Source: Rhynchopus euleeides
Taxonomy: Eukaryota > Euglenozoa > Diplonemea > Diplonemida > Diplonemidae
Direction of reading: 5' to 3'
DNA length: 64,000 bases
Assembly: GCA_963210315.1 (NCBI GenBank)
Contig: OY723237.1
Coordinates: forward strand, 2,418,001-2,482,000
Shown here: in pieces, positions 1 to 10,496 of the stretch
How positions within the stretch are numbered: position 1 is the first letter of the stretch
Layout: every line of letters starts with the position of its first letter
Notes under the pieces: generated by a model
What the model was told of the DNA's origin: nothing
Database searches by the model: none
Seen by the model: the letters and a program-made list of their open reading frames with translations, nothing else
Program-made: the position numbers and the translations under genes

Positions 1-503
1 CTTATCTTTTTGTTGTCTTGCATTATTGCATGGTTAGACACCACGTGGGTACCCATTTTTCCCCACGTGGGCCCACGTGGGGGTTTTTTCCATGGGTTTC
101 GCTGCACCGAAAACCGGTGCTTTGCACCAGTTGTTTTCTTTCTGGGGGGTTTTCGGTTTTTCGACCGGGGTGGGTGTGGTGTGTTTGCGAAAAAAGAAGA
201 AGAACAACAACAACAACGCCCCACATCCGGTCTCCTTGAGTTTTTTCAGCACACTTCGATGCGGGCGGAAAGTGTCGCGCTTTTGTTCGTGCCCTTGTGC
301 TCCTCACTCACGACACCATCATCATCAGGAGTGTGAGTGGAAGCGTCAACGCGCTCTCGGAGCTACCCCCCCACCCCATTTGCCCCCTCCATGCATCCCT
401 GCCCACCCTCAACACCACCTGGCTACACCCACAACCCACACCCTCTCCAGTTGGCGTCTGACCATTGCCCCACCCCCACCCCCACCCCCCTCCCTCCCTA
501 CCC
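1..503. other. Gene-free flank with CCACGTGG palindromes
   Basis: I see no gene here. Positions 39-90 hold three CCACGTGG palindromes, which resemble the subterminal repeats of other TIR elements in this window, so this may be the end of an element that starts outside. From about 350 the DNA becomes C-rich and proline-codon-like in every frame, which is composition and not coding signal. Confidence 0.5.
281..357 (+). repeat. Dispersed repeat R2, copy 1
   Basis: A segment of about 75 bp containing CTCACTCACGACACCATC and GGAAGCGTCAACGC. It recurs nearly unchanged at 26813-26885. Its nature is unknown. Confidence 0.7.
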
Positions 504-511
504 CCTCAGGG

Positions 512-1121
512 CAGTGATGTAGAAATACGGTCGGATACGGTGGTTTTTTAAAATCGGGATACGGATACAGATACGTATCCGGATACGGGATGCGCTCTGC
601 CTACCAAAGTGGGCCCAGCCCAGGTCAGCTGGTGCTAGGGGGTGTGGGGAGCTGCCCTTGTCGTTGGGAAACGTGCCCGTTGTGGAGCGGGCACGTTGCT
701 CTGCTCTGTCCCTTCAGGGTGTGGTGTGCAGCCTCCTCCTTATCCCCCTTGGGGGCACAGCCACGGATGATCCCAGACCCTCCCAGAGGGGGATGCAGCA
801 GGTTCATGTCAGAGGAACGTGCACTCAATCCTGCAGAACCTACACATGACCGTCTTCTTCCGCCCATTGGTCTCCTTGACCGTCCCCTGACCGCAACGTC
901 CACCACGAGCATTGTTGGTGCAGCACTGGTTCCAGATTCCGTCGCCGCTTCAGCACCACCTGGCGACAGCCTTGGCGATGGCCTTCGTGTGGTGTGCCCG
1001 TCTGTACCCTACATACTCTACCACCAAGTATATGGACCGTATCCTGACCGTTTTTCCTATCGATTTCTGGAAAATTTGGATATGGATACGGATACGTATC
1101 CACCGTATCCTAACATCACTG
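512..1121. mobile_element. Non-autonomous hAT transposon with 8-bp target duplication
   Basis: The element starts CAGTGATGTAG and ends with the matching inverted terminus ACATCACTG. It is flanked by a perfect 8-bp direct repeat CCTCAGGG at 504-511 and 1122-1129. A CAG-type terminus with an 8-bp duplication is the hallmark of the hAT superfamily. Both ends carry subterminal GGATACG/CGTATCC repeats, probable transposase binding sites. No transposase frame is seen inside 610 bp, so it must be mobilised in trans. It lies just upstream of the IQ-motif gene. Confidence 0.85.
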
Positions 1122-1238
1122 CCTCAGGGGGGGTCATATGTCCGTTTAAAAGTGTGAGAAAACCGAAAATTTCGGTTTTGCAATAACACCCCACCCCCCA
1201 CCCACCACCACCCCTCGCTTGGGGATCTCTTCGTCACA

Positions 1239-1936
1239 ATGGAGATGGTCACGTCTGCAAGCGAGTCCTACTGGCGAGGGCGCGCTATGGTGAGCGTGCT
1301 GCCGCAGGGGGACACGGCGATGGGAGAGGAGGACCTCTTTGCAGGGCTGGGGCTGGGCGCGCGGAAGAACGACGTGGGCCTGGTCGACAGCGACTTCCAG
1401 CAGGTCGCGGTGCTGACGGAGCTCGGGGGGTACCGCAAGACTGAAGCGTTGCGGAACACAAGGGAGCGGAGTGCGCTGTTCCTCCAGGCTGTTGTGCGGG
1501 GGTGGCTGGCGCGCAAGCGGTATCTCGCACACAAAGCACACCTCTCCCAGCTGCTCACGACCCTCAAGGCTGCCCGTGAGAACGAGGCAGCTACGACGTG
1601 CCAGACGCAGGCCAGGCTTTACCTCGCACGCCGCCAGCTCCACCAGCTCCAGCACGACGCAGACAAGCGGCGGGAGGACGAGGGCAAGCGGAAGAAGAAG
1701 GGCGGCAAGAAGAAGGGGCCGCTCCTGTCGAGTGAGATGACGCGGCTCGAGCGGCTGCTCGTGCTGGACGAGGCGTTCCTGACAGGGTGGGATCACTGGA
1801 GGGTGGCGATGAGCCCACAGATGGACAAGGTGGTGCACTACACCAAGCTGGAGGATGCGATCAAGGTTTGGGAAAAGGCACGCTCGCACCAAGACAAGGT
1901 GATGTTGCGGATGATTGAAATTGCTCATCGATACAG
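1239..1936 (+). CDS. IQ-motif (calmodulin-binding-like) protein, first exon, incomplete
   Basis: An open exon of 232 codons plus 2 nt, from an ATG at 1239 (alternative in-frame ATG at 1245) to a splice donor CAG|GTATGG at 1936/1937. Two IQ-like helices are visible: FLQAVVRGWLARKRY near residues 81-95 and a second around TQARLYLARRQL near 122-133. Such motifs normally bind calmodulin or EF-hand light chains. A lysine block GKRKKKGGKKKG follows near 149-160, and then a charged, probably helical tail. No membrane segment or enzyme domain is seen. The reading frame runs past the donor into repeats without homology, so further exons are expected, but I could not place them before 7 kb. The function is unknown beyond likely calmodulin binding and a possible cytoskeletal role. 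Confidence 0.7.
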
Positions 1937-2690
1937 GTATGGCCCGCTGTCACGAGGGCGATTCTGGCCTTCGGTTGGATTGTGGGGGGATGGGGTCATA
2001 TACAAGCTGTCTCGGCAAGGAAATCTCCAAAGGATGCACTGGGCCTGAATTCCAAACCAGGAACGCCGTTTGTTGAATTTTTTTTGGCACCCGTCACCAG
2101 TGTTCCCGCTAAGGCCGATGGGCCGGTCATTTTTGTTTTTGGGATTTTTGGATTTTTTTCCCCCCCCTTCCCGTTCAGTGAAAATTTTTCTCGAGCGCGC
2201 TTCGCGCGCCCGAGACTACGCGGGAGATGGCCAGTATCGCAAGAAAGACTTGCGAGACAGGCACACGCGACAGGGGGGGTCTGGGGGGCGGAGCCCCCCA
2301 GCCGCCGGAGGCCACGGTAGTGAGCATTCGTTCTGCAGGGCGACAGATTTTGAGCATAGGCTGCTTCCATCTTCCTGGGCGGCTTTCGAATCTAGATTCC
2401 ACAAGAGGGGGTCTGGGGGGCGGAGCCCCCTAGCCGCCGGAGGCCACGGTAGTGAACATTTGTTCCTTGCACATCCCATCATTGCCCGCCTCTTTTTGAG
2501 ATTCGCTTAGTGGGTTCACCTGCATCTTGAAGTCGCAGCTCTTCCCACAAGAGGGATGTTCCTCCGACATGGGTTGTTAACATGCCAGGCCTGGTGCCAG
2601 CTGCAGTGGATGTCCAGTAATCTCCGACATTTTCCTGCAGCTGCTACGCGAGGACACCTGAAGTATCACAATTGCTCTGTATTGTTTCAG
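1937..2690 (+). repeat. Intron/intergenic DNA with two copies of a GC hairpin unit
   Basis: This begins with the GTATGG donor of the preceding exon. Two copies of a unit of about 58 bp lie at 2273-2330 and 2408-2465. Each holds the hairpin CTGGGGGGCGGAGCCCCCCA followed by CCGCCGGAGGCCACGG and GTAGTGA. A palindrome of alternating GC (GAGCGCGCTTCGCGCGC) lies near 2192-2215. The same pair of features recurs in the elements at 33.7-36.3 kb and at 40.4-40.65 kb, so this is probably a degraded relative of those transposons. I could not fix its ends. Confidence 0.6.
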
Positions 2691-2745
2691 TGGCCAGTCA
2701 GGTTTGTAGTGGGGGCTTCGCCCCCACCACAAACCTGACTGGCCC
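2691..2745. repeat. Long near-perfect hairpin
   Basis: The arms (about 26 nt) fold on each other with one bulge and one mismatch and close with GGGGGC-TTC-GCCCCC. It sits in the gene-poor stretch after the IQ exon. It could be a terminator-like or cruciform structure, or a collapsed palindromic element. Confidence 0.75.
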
Positions 2746-3775
2746 ACCTGCCCAGGACCCACCAGTCAGATATGACCGGTCATATATGACCGACCCCCCC
2801 TCCGGTCATATATGACCGGCACGTTTTTCGGACCCCTTTTTTTTTGCCCAAACAAGCTTGCTTGTCACAGCGAAAGAGTCAGTGGGAGCGTACCCGCGCG
2901 CAGTGTGTTTTGAGTGAGCAACACAAAACCACTTTTATCACAGCAACGCCCTTCACAGGGGCCACAACACACTGCCGCTCGTGCGCACAAACAAAAAATA
3001 CCGCTCGTGCGCTTGCCTGCGGCCAGGTCGGTCTTGTTGCCAGAGACCGTCCGCTGGTCGCCTCCGTCCGGACTGATTGGTTCCGACCCGACCGGCTAGT
3101 GTGTGTTTCCCGGCCGCCACCGACTTCCCCTCCGGTGTGGGTCACTGTCGACGGTTGCGGGTGACCTGCCTCGCCGAGGGCCTCGCCTGCCCCTCCCTTG
3201 GGGGTCGATCAAGGCCAGCTTCGGCTTGGCTGAGTGTGTCGGCGCACCTGTCCCTGCTCTGAGTATGGGAGTGGGAATCAGTGCCCGCCGCCTCCTCCAC
3301 TGGCGACCCTCCTCCATCATGGAAGGTCCTACCTGCCCCGATCATCCCCTATCCTGAGCCTTCCCTAAACACCAAGACCCCCGCCGCAAAAAATATCGAG
3401 GAGCGGCTGCTCGCCGTGTTGATATCCGTTCCCTCCGGAAGGAACGAAAAGGGCGGGCCGCCGTCATGCCCCTGATACCTCTTCCGGCTGAGGCGGGCGT
3501 CAAGGTCGTCGTGCCGTTGGCCTGCAGCCAGAGAAGGGGTCGTTCCGGCGCGCCCCATCCCCACACTCAGCTCGCAACCCACTCCCCGCCGCACAAGCAG
3601 TGGAGGGGTGTCACTCGACAGGAGGATAACGAAGCCGTGGTGCTTCCCCCCCTCCTCCTGTGTACCAGGCCACTGACAGGCATCCACACCCTTCCTTTGT
3701 GCATTGATTCACCTCGGGCAGCTTGTCTGGTGTGGTGACTATAGAAAGGACAAACGTTACAAAAATGGGCTGGGA
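2746..3775. other. No gene seen; GGTCATATATGACC palindromes
   Basis: Three related ATATGACC palindromes lie at about 2765-2822, the clearest being GGTCATATATGACCGG. One more copy of that form lies at 6611-6626. The rest is low-information GC-rich DNA. Short open frames here have no recognisable content. Confidence 0.5.
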
Positions 3776-6430
3776 AACAGCTTGTGTTCTCACTCCCGAC
3801 AAACAAACCCTCCCGGGCAGTTGTTGCCCTCCCCACAGCTGAGGCTGCTTCCCCTGCCCACGAGGACGCGGACTTTCCCCCCACCCCAGGCAGTCGCTGT
3901 CCTCCTCACAGCCGAGGTTTTTTCCCCAAGATCCCGAGCACGTAGCTTCACCTCCTCCACCCCGGGCAGTCGTTGTCCTCCTCACAGCTCAGGCTGTTCC
4001 CCCAAGACCACGAGAAAGTGGCACCCCCCTCCCGGGCAGTAGTTGCCTTTCTCACAGCTCAGGCTTCCTCCCCACGAGCTCGAGCACATGGCTTCACACC
4101 CCCCTCCCCGGGCAGTCGTTGTCCTCCTCACAGCTGAGGCAGTTCCCCCAAGACAACCACGAAGTGGCTCCATACCCCCTTCCGGGCAGTCGTTGTCCCC
4201 TCGAGACCACGAGAAAGTGGCTGCACACCCCCCTCCCGGGCAGTAGTTGCCCTCCTCACAGCTGAGGTTTCCTCCCCAAGAACACAATCGCGTGGCTTCA
4301 TACCCCCCCCCCCCACCCCGTTGTCCTCCCTACAGCTGCGGTTCTACCCCCACGACCACGAGGATGTGGCTCCACACCCCCCTCCCGGGCAGTCGTTGTC
4401 CCATCAAGACCACGAGGATGTGGCTTCACACCCCCCTCCCGGGCAGTCGTTGTCCCATCAAGACCACGAGGATGTGGCTTCACACCCCCCTCCCGGGCAG
4501 TAGTTGCCCTCCTCACAGCCGAGGCTGCTTCCCCCAAGACCACCACGAAGTGGCTCCATACCCCCTTCTGGGCAGTCGTTGTCCCCTCAAGACCACGAAG
4601 AAGTGGCATCATATCCCCCTCCCGGGCAGTAGTTGCCCTCCTCACAGCTGAGGCTGCTTCCCCAAGATCACGAGGGAGTGGTTTTCTCACCCCCCTCCCG
4701 GGCAGTCGATGTCCTGTCAACAGATGAGTCCGGTTTTCCCGGAGCCACGTGAAGTTGGTTTTTACCCTCTTTCCCGGGAAGAGTTGCAACTGGTGTCAGC
4801 GACATCTACCTGGAAGCGCCACGACACAGTCCAGTTCACCCAAGCATTACGTTGATTTCCACCAGGCACACCGTCACGTACCCCACCGCTTCTCGGTTCA
4901 TGCCTTATGACACGTGCGACAGGCTCAGTCACACGGATGCACTTCTCAACGTCTTCTCGTCTGCGATGTACCACGCTGATATCTACAAGCCGCCTCTAAC
5001 ATCAAGCTCGTCAATGGGCCACTGCGGGCCGCAGTCTCCCAGATTTCTTCAAATTCTTCGAAAGAGGGGGAGTCGCGCTTCTTCAACTTTGTCGACCCCG
5101 AAGGGAGTGCCAAGACGGAGGGGCGTTTCGAGACTAAGCCCGGGCTGAGGCTGTTTCCCCAGGGCCAGAAAGCCGCTTCCCTGGGCCCTCAGCCCGGACA
5201 GCCGATGTCCTACCTGGACCAAGGGGCCCTTCCCGACCTTGCAGGTTCCGCAGGTATTAACACACCCCTAAACCCTGTTATCAACACGAAGCAGGAACGG
5301 GTACCCCCTCCCCACACCCGCACAAGAACCCCGGGCAGCAGCTGTCCTTGACCCAGTCACTCACCCCCAGGACCACGAGGAAATGGTCTTTCCCCCCTCT
5401 ATATAATCGGGTGGATCCCAGACCCCTTGCTCAACTACAGCCGCGTCTCGCGGAGGGGACGATTCCATTACCTTAAACCGGCAGCCGATGCCCAGCACAA
5501 GAACCCCGGGCCGGAAGAGCCCTCCCTTCCCCCCAGCACAGCCTCAGTCCCACCCACGCCGCCAGCACGGGGTCCCCCCAGCGGCTTAGCCTGCAAATTG
5601 AGGGTCACATCGATCGGTTTTTCCGCACCCCCGAAGCAGGTGGTGCCCCATCCCTCCCTTACAGCAGCCGAGGCCTTTTCCCGGGGTGCAAGAGCCTCCC
5701 CACCTCGGGCAGTTGCGGCTGCCTACAAGTGAGCACGATATCCCACGAGCACCAGGAAGAGGCGCACTCTTCTCCCCCGGCAGTCGCTGCCCACTCTACA
5801 GGCTGTCTCACAAGGAACACCAGGGAGAGGCCCCCTTCCCCCCCTCTTCCCCGGGCAGTGGTTGGCCTCCCAGCAGTTGAAGCTGTACCCCCAAACCACG
5901 AAGGGGTGGTCCCCCCATACCAATCCGTCCACAGTTCCCCCCAATCCGCCCACACAGGCAACACCACAGCACCGGCCGAGCATAGCATTGGATCTCAGAC
6001 ACGACCTGCATAACAGGTAAAAGGGGATCCTCCTGGTGATTCTGTCTGCTCCGATTTCAACGCCCCTCCTATCAGGCGGAACCGAGTCCCCCCACATGGC
6101 AGCTGCACCGGCTTCTCGTGGGTCGGTTTCATCACTTTTACCCCGGCAGCAGAGGCCTATCACAAAGATCTCGGGCCAGAAGAGCCCTCCCTCCCCTCCC
6201 GCACAGTCTCAGCCCCACGCAACACCACGGGACCCTCCCAGCAGCTGAGCCTGCAGATCGAGGATCGCACACATTCCCCCCCCCTCCCTTCCCGAGGCAG
6301 GGGCGTATCTTCCCCTCATCTGAGGCTGTTTCACAGAGGAGCTCAGAGAAAACCAGTCCCTCCTCTCCGGCAGCCGATGCCGTTGCCTCAGCCAGGAGGC
6401 CCCCCCCCGCCCGAGACCAGGATGATGAAA
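3776..6430. repeat. Decayed minisatellite (53- and about 75-bp units)
   Basis: Units share CACGAG..GTGGC followed by CCCCTCCCGGGCAGTCGTTG and, in the longer form, CTCCTCACAGCTGAGGCTG. The block at 4350-4500 holds near-identical 54-bp copies. Copies become more divergent toward both ends, and traces (CCCGGCAG...GATGCC) persist to about 6.4 kb. Proline-rich open frames on both strands are by-products of the repeat. A weak relative of the GCATAAC motif described at 15042 lies at about 6008-6070. Confidence 0.75.
4792..5330 (+). pseudogene. Coding-like stretch, unrecognised
   Basis: This interval inside the minisatellite has composition unlike its surroundings and short open frames with balanced amino-acid use. 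An example is residues SRFFNFVDPEGSAKTEGRF around 5070-5125. I recognise no family. It may be a degraded captured exon or element fragment, or may not be coding at all. Confidence 0.2.
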
Positions 6431-7232
6431 CCCCCAGCTTCCCAGACTTGGCGAGTGATCCCATCACAGCTGAAGCCGTTTCCCCTAGAACTCTTCTTAT
6501 CTCCCTCAACCAGGCCACCCCCCTCCAGCAGTTCACCACAGGTTTGCAGGCTCGTCTGCTCAGTTCCCGCTGCACCTCCATCCGTGCGCACAAACAAAAC
6601 CCGGACTCTTTGGTCATATATGACCGGTTTTTTTCTTAGCGGGAGCACTGCCCGTCACGAAGGCATGACAAGGCATTATCTGATTCCGAACACACCACCC
6701 CACACAGAGAGAACGCGAAGCCGCCGAAGGCATAAGGCCCCCCCCGCCCCCCGCTGCATCCTGCATTACAACCTTTCCAACCACATGCAGGCACTGCCGC
6801 AGGGCAGGGGTAGCAATGCACAGCCCTGCGCCCCACCCCTCTGTGTCGGGTCCCCAGGCGCCTGCTCCTGCCGGGCCAGACGGGTGCTGCATCGCTTTCC
6901 AGCGGCAGCACAGCGGGTGGGCAGCAGTGTGGCGGTATGCCCTTCCGTGGCATACGCTACGCGAGGGTGTGTTCGCATGGCGCGGTGTGGGGGGCAAGGT
7001 GCACATGTGTGCCCCCGAGCCGGATATTCTCAGACACAGGCACTTCAGCCCCAGGGCCTTCAGCTGCTGGGCTTGTTATGTAGACTCCACTGCCTCACAC
7101 ACGCGTGAATCTTGGGCGCGGGGCACCATCGCAATCAACGTGCGTCATCACGCGTTTTATGTTTTGGCACTCACGCCACACTACTACACCACCCCCCCCC
7201 CCCCCCCCCCCCCCCACACACAGGAGGGTCAA
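6431..7232. other. No gene seen
   Basis: GC-rich sequence with one GGTCATATATGACCGG palindrome (6611-6626), ending in a long C run with CACACA just before the long-TIR element. The frames on both strands show no convincing coding content. Confidence 0.5.
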
Positions 7233-7806
7233 CACCACGGACTAGTCGGGCAGTGACGGGTGGGGTCGACTAGTCGGGACGACGGGTGAAAACTCGACAG
7301 GCGGCACCCGTCGACTCGACGGGTGGACCCGTCGAGTCGACGGGTGCCACCCGTCGGCACGACGGGTGAACCTGCTGAAACGACGGGTGTTCCAGCCATT
7401 TCCTGTTGATATGGGCCAATTTCCATTGAAAACTAGGGGAGTACCTTGCATGGCATCAGGTTATTTTTCACGCCGAGCTATCTTCCCTGCACAGACCCAC
7501 CCCCCATTACTTTCCATTTACAATTCCTAGTTGGTGATGGGCCTCAAGTGCATGTGCGACGGCTGTTCTCGTGGATTTTCATTGTTCGAGGGATCTTGAC
7601 TCTGACAAACTGTGTCAGTTTGACGGAGCAACCTACTTCATGAAGCTGATCACTTTTCTGCCAGGCAAATTTTCGCCCCAGCCCCCAACCCTTGCACAAC
7701 CCACAAGGCAGTCTCCAAGATACCGTACCCTCATCATCACCCAGGCCAAGATACCCCAAGATACCATCATCACCACCCAGGCCACCCAGACGAGCCACAC
7801 CAATCA

Positions 7807-8208
7807 ATGCCAGCGGCAAAGCGTACTGCAGCGCAGGCCCTCGCCAGCGCTGTGGACATGGCGGTGTTTGTACGTGCTTGGATCAACACGTATGTTGTCG
7901 AGCGTGATGCTGATGGGTTGAGCCACATGGCCCTGAAGCAGCTTCTCGGCAAGCTGACGGATACTACCATCAAGTCGACTGATCCCATCATCAGTCTTGC
8001 CCTGTACAAAAAGTATGAGAAGGTGGGGGGTGGGGTGATCAGCAAGTCGACCGCGAAGGATTGTCGCACGATGTACGCTGCCCGTGTCAATAGCGGGTCA
8101 GACATCGAGTTTGTCGGGTTGGGCCTCCGGAAGAGCAACGGGAAGGACCACCCGACAGGGCTCAAGGAGATGGCCGACGCCTGCCCCGCGGCACTGCAGC
8201 TATGGTGA
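7807..8208 (+). CDS. Transposon-encoded protein, N-terminal open frame, unknown family
   Basis: 133 codons inside the long-TIR element, from the first ATG at 7807. It opens MPAAKRTAAQALASAVDMAV and is hydrophilic, with no recognised motif. It overlaps the next open frame (8202-8435) in another phase. The two may be one ancestral gene with a frame change, or two exons. I expect a transposase or accessory role from position only. Confidence 0.45.
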   Translation: MPAAKRTAAQALASAVDMAVFVRAWINTYVVERDADGLSHMALKQLLGKLTDTTIKSTDPIISLALYKKYEKVGGGVISKSTAKDCRTMYAARVNSGSDIEFVGLGLRKSNGKDHPTGLKEMADACPAALQLW

Positions 8209-8629
8209 AGCTGTACGAGGCGGAGAAGAAACAGGCACAGAAGACCCAGCAGAGCAGGCTGGCCGTAGGCATTTTCGACGGTGCCTTCGCAACACGGTTG
8301 GTGACAGTTGCCGATAAGCAGAAGGATGAGTACAGAACGTGGTTCACGTTCAACTTCCTGAAGCAAATCGCAAGAGTGCAGAGAGGGGTTTTCGAAAAGG
8401 CGAACGTGATGTTTCGGCTCGCCTGCTTAGGGTAGCAGGGGACCATCTTGAGCTGTGGTCGGCATTTAGTAAGATGGGGTCATCTTCGCACAGGAGCGCG
8501 TTTTGTACCACACCACGAAATGACTGGTTGAAACAGCTCCACGCCTGCCACAGGGCTAGCATCCAGGAACTTCATGAAGCTGGGTTTGAGAGCCTGTACG
8601 CAGGGGTCACCCCCCCCTGCACGACATAA
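8202..8629 (+). pseudogene. Overlapping small transposon frames
   Basis: Two short frames (8202-8435, rich in Lys/Gln; 8339-8629) overlap each other and lie between the two longer transposon frames. This suggests a coding region that has lost continuity, or unrecognised introns. No motif is recognised. Confidence 0.35.
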
Positions 8630-8715
8630 ACGGGTTCATCGCAATACTCGCAGAGATCTTGCCTGATGGACCTGCCGTGCAGAAGGCTGTCCTTGGCAGC
8701 TCAACGTGTTCCAAC

Positions 8716-9738
8716 ATGACGGGAAACCAGGCCAGAGATGTTCTGAGTCGCTTACTCACCATTACCAAGACGAAGGGGGTGCAGCATCTACTCTGTATTG
8801 CAATGGAAATGCTTGTGCATTTCCGCTACAACGACATCCCCATCAAGTACCACCAGGAGGGAAAGTGCGCGAAAGAGTTCATCTTCTCGCTCATCGCAAT
8901 GCACATCCTTGTGTTTGTCCTGGAGTGGGTGTCACCTGGGAGAACATCCGAGGGGCGTGGTGTTACATATATCCATTCGATGAGCCACTGGTTTGATCCA
9001 GAAGATGCACACCCCCTCGCCCTGAGTGACGAGGAACTGGAGAGGGGGAATGGCGTCCCCAAACGCCATGCCCTGAGGGTGACATCGCAGCAGACCGCCG
9101 AACGGGACCTGCTGCTCTTCGAAATGCAGAGGACCAAAGGCAAGGGGTGCGGCCTGCTGGACCAACCGAGCACCCCGACCCTCCTGAAGTTCGGCGCGAT
9201 AAAGCTTTGCTGCTGTGTCACTGCGAGGAACGCTTGTTGGAAGGGAGCAACGGCAGCACTGCAGCGGAGACTCGAGTCCCTCAGCCTTGGATCTCACGTC
9301 ACAAAAAGGGGGCGATGGGGCCAACAATTTCTGGGCGACCCGGAAAACACCACTCCAAAGGCAACGCTGCTCGCATGCATCTGCAAGTCCAAATCCTGGG
9401 GCAACAGCGAGGATGTGCCAGAAGTGCCAGAACCAACACCATCCGGTACAGTGCCTGTGCAGCAGCATATCTGCATTGTGTGCTCCAAAGTTGTCCACAC
9501 GAGAGAAGCACTGTTTGCGCATTATGATGCTGCACATCGGCCACAAAACAACGCGCCGTGTCAGACCTGCACTGTCACATGCCAGGAGTGCGGCAAACGG
9601 GCAAAATCGAAGGGACTGAGCCAGCACTACCTCAGTCACCATTCGCGCGTGCTGACACAAAAGCGTTGCTGTGTTTGTTTCGAGCTCTTTAAAACCACTG
9701 TAAAGCGCGACGAGCACATGAGATCCGCGCACCCGTAA
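8716..9738 (+). CDS. Transposon protein with three C-terminal C2H2 zinc fingers
   Basis: 340 codons from the first in-frame ATG; the frame is open further upstream, to about 8626. The N-terminal two thirds is helical and unrecognised. A conserved block HPLALSDEELERGN near residues 98-111 reappears as HLFALSDEAFEREN in the relic at 50126, which shows that the block is under constraint across copies. Three fingers follow in the last 85 residues: CIVC..H....H, CQEC..H...H and CCVC..H....H. The fingers probably bind the TIR repeats. A DDE-type catalytic triad cannot be assigned by eye. This is likely a transposase or its DNA-binding partner. Confidence 0.6.
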   Translation: MTGNQARDVLSRLLTITKTKGVQHLLCIAMEMLVHFRYNDIPIKYHQEGKCAKEFIFSLIAMHILVFVLEWVSPGRTSEGRGVTYIHSMSHWFDPEDAHPLALSDEELERGNGVPKRHALRVTSQQTAERDLLLFEMQRTKGKGCGLLDQPSTPTLLKFGAIKLCCCVTARNACWKGATAALQRRLESLSLGSHVTKRGRWGQQFLGDPENTTPKATLLACICKSKSWGNSEDVPEVPEPTPSGTVPVQQHICIVCSKVVHTREALFAHYDAAHRPQNNAPCQTCTVTCQECGKRAKSKGLSQHYLSHHSRVLTQKRCCVCFELFKTTVKRDEHMRSAHP

Positions 9739-10385
9739 GTGAGGGGGGGGGGGGGTGTTTGGCAGTTCAGGTACGTAGGTGATTTTGTTTGTCCTCGAGA
9801 GCGGAGTGACGTCGTGGGAGGGAGTTGTTTTACCAGGCCCCCTGCCCACCTGGATGGCTCACCCCCCTCCTGGTGGTCCACCGGTGGGCAGCCCCTTCAC
9901 CAACTAAGAATTGTAAATGGAAAGTAATGGGGGGTGGGTCTGTGCAGGGAAGATAGCTCGGCGTGAAAAATAACCTGATGCCATGCAAGGTACTCCCCTA
10001 GTTTTCAATGGAAATTGGCCCATATCAACAGGAAATGGCTGGAACACCCGTCGTTTCAGCAGGTTCACCCGTCGTGCCGACGGGTGGCACCCGTCGACTC
10101 GACAGGTCCACCCGTCGAGTCGACGGGTGCCACCCGTCGTTTCACCCGTCGTCATTTCACCCGTCGTCCCGACTAGTCGTCCGGGCGACTAGTCCGTGGT
10201 GAAGGGCACGTCATCCCAACCGGGATACGCTACCCTGCATCCTGCCCCAGCTCGGGGCAATCCCCCCTCCTCCCCCTGTCAATCAGACAGAGGCTCACAC
10301 CTCATCCCCCCCCCCCCCCAACACCTGCCTTCTCATCTCACACGCAAAAAAAGCTATTGTTCTCAGCCCGCGAATATTCTCCCCC

Positions 10386-10496
10386 CCCCCCCCACCCTTG
10401 TTTCTGCTACACAGTTTCATCTTGCATCTTCTCTGGTTTTGTCAGTTCTCTATATATTGACCCCTCTTCCTTCTTTCCCCCCCCCTCCCCACCACA
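10386..10496 (+). promoter_or_regulatory. Leader with polypyrimidine tract and AG acceptors before the peroxidase-cyclase start
   Basis: A run of C and T ends in CTACACAG (10413) and TTTTGTCAG (10444), followed by a second CT tract and ATG at 10497. This is the arrangement expected of a spliced-leader acceptor and short 5' UTR. Trans-splicing is inferred; no spliced-leader RNA gene was found in the window. Confidence 0.35.

Larger units (their letters stand above)
7233..10201 (+). mobile_element. Long-TIR DNA transposon with zinc-finger protein
   Basis: The ends are near-perfect inverted repeats of about 305 bp (7233-7537 and 9897-10201) that start CACCACGGACTAGTCG and carry many ACGGGTG / CACCCGTCG palindromic repeats. 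The interior holds three or four open frames, including a protein with C-terminal C2H2 fingers. The element at 48710 has the same layout and a homologous protein remnant, so this is a family. The flanks give only AA on each side, which could be a 2-bp duplication. I cannot assign it to a named superfamily. It looks recent by arm identity, but its first coding region is split between frames. Confidence 0.85.

Noticed and set aside
3982-4789. Proline- or glycine-rich proteins on both strands
   Set aside because: They are translations of the minisatellite; the opposite strands are equally open.
3776-6430. CRISPR-like repeat array
   Set aside because: Repeats are not separated by unique spacers, diverge gradually, and lie in a eukaryotic setting without cas genes.
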